23,774 nucleotides of DNA, from assembly GCA_014061035.1 (NCBI GenBank), contig JACGMN010000110.1, forward strand, positions 1 through 23,774, given 5' to 3'. Under the pieces are notes generated by a model. The model was not told the origin of the DNA. It did no database searches and saw only the letters and a program-made list of their open reading frames with translations. Positions 21,766-23,774 of this stretch are shown one piece after another. The position numbers and the translations under genes are program-made. The DNA is from Candidatus Methanophagales archaeon (GTDB lineage Archaea > Halobacteriota > Syntropharchaeia > Alkanophagales > Methanospirareceae). Positions within the stretch are counted from its first letter, which is position 1. Every line of letters begins with the position of its first letter.

Positions 21766-21903
21766 ATGCTTAAAAAGACGGATACAAATATTGGATATGT
21801 AGTGGAGAAGATTCTGAAGAGGAGGGAGATCATGGTTGAGTCATCGGTCTATGAACCGATTCTGGAAATATGGAGAGAAGAGGCGGGAAGGTGGAACCGA
21901 TGA
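21766..21903 (+). CDS. 45-residue protein translationally coupled to the subtilase
   Basis: The ORF starts MLKKTDTNIGYVVEKILKR and ends EIWREEAGRWNR. It is preceded by ATAGGTGAT with good spacing, and its stop overlaps the protease start as ATGA (21900-21903). The protein is charged, probably helical, with no signal peptide, no cysteine and no membrane segment. I do not recognise a family. The ribosome site and exact overlap argue that it is translated. It could be a leader that sets protease translation or a small partner. Confidence 0.6.
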   Translation: MLKKTDTNIGYVVEKILKRREIMVESSVYEPILEIWREEAGRWNR

Positions 21904-23774
21904 AAAAGAGAGTTAGCTTGAAGATTTTTGCTATCGTCATGACTGCCCTGCTGGTGTTCAGCGGGAGTGTTTGGGCAGTGCCGGTTCAGGATAACGACCC
22001 TGTTGTTCGTGGGTCAAATCCTCAAGAATATTGCGTAATTACCGGTAGGGTAACGGATGTGCATGGAGTTGGAGTCGCTGATGCTCGGATAGAGATCTGG
22101 GATGAGGCCACAATGGCGCGTGGCTGGGTAGTGACCGATAGCAACGGCTATTATACCATCACTGGCTTACCGGCAGGCACTTATGTGATGAAAGTCTATC
22201 CTCCAGAGGGAGTTAATCTGGTGCCTGCTTTTATCAACGATATAGTGGTTATTGTCGGCGAGACAACTACGGTGGATGTCATCTTAAAAGAAGGCGGCAT
22301 TGTGACGCCAGCGATGGCAACAGCTGAACCACCAGTAGTAGACCGTGTAGATGCTTTCGCGTCCTCATCCAACGACTTTAAAGAACAAGTCTTAGCTTTA
22401 CAAGATCTGAATCCAAAGATCGATCCACTTATAGAACAAGAAATGAAGATCAGACCTGATGAAAAGATTCCGATTATAATAGTATTGAAAGATCAGCATT
22501 TGAAAGATATTCCAGAGAGATTTGATGTCAAAGAAGCAAAATCGTTAGCAAGGAGTTCTCAAAAGTCATTGGCCTCATCCATAAAACAAATGCAAGCAGT
22601 GGAGATGAGACAACACTGGATTATTAATGCGATTTCTGTAAAAGTTCCAGCAGAGGAAATCGATGAGATTGCTGCAAGGCAAGATGTGGAAAAGGTTTGG
22701 TTGGATGCAGAAATCAAGTTAATAGAGCCAGTTGTTACTCCACTTACGGATCAAGCGGATTATGGCGATGAAAATATAAATGCGCATTTGTTATGGGATA
22801 TGGGATTCAATGGAACTGGAATAAACATTTCGATACTGGATACTGGTATTGATACGACACATCCTGATTTAGATGAAGGGAAAGTCATTTTTGAAAAGGA
22901 TTTTACAGGTGAGGGCACTACTGATGATCTGCGTGGGCATGGAACACATGTTGCAGGCATAGCTGCTGGTAGATATAATGAGGCAGTGGAGGTACGTGGG
23001 GTTGCACCAAATGCGTCATTGTTGAACGCGAGAGTGCTTGGTCAGGGGGGCTATGGTCTGACTTCATGGATTATATCTGGTATAGAATGGTCGATCGAGC
23101 AAGAGGCAGATATACTCTGCATGAGCCTTGGAATGTGGCAGAAAGATGGGACCGGCAGAGACCCTTTGTCGTTGGCAGTGACCAATGCCGTAGAAGAGTG
23201 GGGTGTTATTGTTGTAGTATCGGCAGGGAATAGGGGACCAGGAGAGGGGACTATCGGATCGCCCGCGGTTGCGTATGGTGCGATAGCGGTCGCGGCATCG
23301 GACAGCGAAGACAGAATCGCAGACTTCAGTTCAAGAGGACCAACAAGAGATGGAAGAGTTGGGATAGATATCGCTGCTCCGGGTCAGAATATAATAGCGC
23401 CAAATGCGGATTGGGAGAATCAGGCTGATCATATTCATTACTGCGGAACCTCGATGTCTGCGCCGCACGCAGCAGGTGCAGTAGCATTGTTATTGGACGC
23501 GTTCTATGGCGACGATTTAAGACCCGAAGATGTAGAAAGAGCACTGAAAAACTCTGCTTTTGACATAGATTATGATATTCTGGAGCAAGGCGCTGGTAGG
23601 TTGGACGTGTTAGAGGCTTATTATAATTTAAAAGAAGGAATATCTGTCGATCATGAGTGGTCTGCTGGAACTCACTTGTCAGGAACGCACATCTCGAAGA
23701 CATTCACGATAGAGAATAAATGCGTAAACGCTACCAATGTGAGTATAACGAAATCAACAGGTGATGCAGGTGGC
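21900..23774 (+). CDS. Secreted subtilisin-like serine protease (S8), partial at window end
   Basis: The frame is open for 625 codons to the window end, with no stop. Residues 1-26 are a signal peptide (MKKR, hydrophobic core, SVWA). Residues about 46-131 form a carboxypeptidase-regulatory-like beta domain (ITGRVTDVHGVGVADARIEI, YYTITGLPAGTYVMKV). A linker and an I9-type inhibitor/propeptide (about 189-275) follow, then the S8 catalytic domain. The triad is complete: D314 in ILDTGID, H347 in RGHGTHVAG and S518 in CGTSMSAPHAAG, with oxyanion N444 in SAGNRGPG. After about residue 570 an Ig-like segment begins (KTFTIENKCVNATNVS). It is expected to be exported and self-activated; the C-terminus, including any anchor, lies outside. 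ATG 21900 overlaps the small upstream gene. Confidence 0.93.
   Translation, partial: MKKRVSLKIFAIVMTALLVFSGSVWAVPVQDNDPVVRGSNPQEYCVITGRVTDVHGVGVADARIEIWDEATMARGWVVTDSNGYYTITGLPAGTYVMKVYPPEGVNLVPAFINDIVVIVGETTTVDVILKEGGIVTPAMATAEPPVVDRVDAFASSSNDFKEQVLALQDLNPKIDPLIEQEMKIRPDEKIPIIIVLKDQHLKDIPERFDVKEAKSLARSSQKSLASSIKQMQAVEMRQHWIINAISVKVPAEEIDEIAARQDVEKVWLDAEIKLIEPVVTPLTDQADYGDENINAHLLWDMGFNGTGINISILDTGIDTTHPDLDEGKVIFEKDFTGEGTTDDLRGHGTHVAGIAAGRYNEAVEVRGVAPNASLLNARVLGQGGYGLTSWIISGIEWSIEQEADILCMSLGMWQKDGTGRDPLSLAVTNAVEEWGVIVVVSAGNRGPGEGTIGSPAVAYGAIAVAASDSEDRIADFSSRGPTRDGRVGIDIAAPGQNIIAPNADWENQADHIHYCGTSMSAPHAAGAVALLLDAFYGDDLRPEDVERALKNSAFDIDYDILEQGAGRLDVLEAYYNLKEGISVDHEWSAGTHLSGTHISKTFTIENKCVNATNVSITKSTGDAGG

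Overview
The window reads as a piece of an archaeal chromosome, most likely a methanogen or methane-oxidising relative (Euryarchaeota/Halobacteriota). Evidence: an archaeal MCM helicase, RadA recombinase, Hel308-type helicase, archaeal-type (ApgM) phosphoglycerate mutase, pyruvoyl-dependent arginine decarboxylase, Bud32 kinase, archaeal PheT, the F420 biosynthesis enzyme CofH and a PurM/AIR-synthase-like protein matching methanogenesis marker protein 2. TATA-like boxes and GGTGA-type ribosome sites are also archaeal. An ANME-1 (Methanophagales)-like source is my guess; the sequence alone does not prove it. No tRNA, rRNA or CRISPR array was seen.

Layout. 1-608: 5' part of a Hel308-like helicase (-), divergent from argH (673-2190, +). 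2212-3612: apgM (-), divergent from a two-CBS/zinc-ribbon protein (3672-4247, +). 4351-5298: radA (-), bracketed by heptamer repeat arrays. 5488-6039: arginine decarboxylase (-). 6040-6616: gene-poor stretch with a transposase remnant. 6617-8737: mcm (+), tail to tail with fdhD (8721-9587, -). 9630-about 11337: a decayed, frameshifted cell-surface protein gene (-). 11479-13152: pheT, then bud32 (13162-13851), both +. 13874-14431: a small membrane protein (-). 14475-17411: a compact + cluster of HAD protein, marker-2 protein and cofH. 17507-19425: a zinc-ribbon protein translationally coupled to metG. 19381-20091: HAD hydrolase (-), then a heptamer array, then a class V aminotransferase (20243-21490, -). 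21766-23774: a 45-residue protein coupled to a secreted subtilisin-like protease that runs off the window.

Most of the genes are housekeeping (replication, recombination, translation, arginine and carbon metabolism, cofactor synthesis). They form several short transcription units rather than one pathway. The clearest functional grouping is HAD/marker-2/CofH, which ties the region to methanogenic C1 metabolism.

The most striking signal is not a gene. At least twelve loci carry short perfect or near-perfect hexanucleotide (two-codon) tandem repeats in frame, giving runs such as Ala-Asn, Thr-Glu, Lys-Asn, Asp-Ile, Arg-Ala, Asp-Trp and Ser-Glu inside otherwise conserved enzymes. Three intergenic regions carry arrays with a strict 7-base period that fold back on themselves, two of them ending in the same tail. 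Together these suggest a genome-wide short-repeat expansion process, with coding DNA keeping only frame-neutral units. I am not aware of a description of it.
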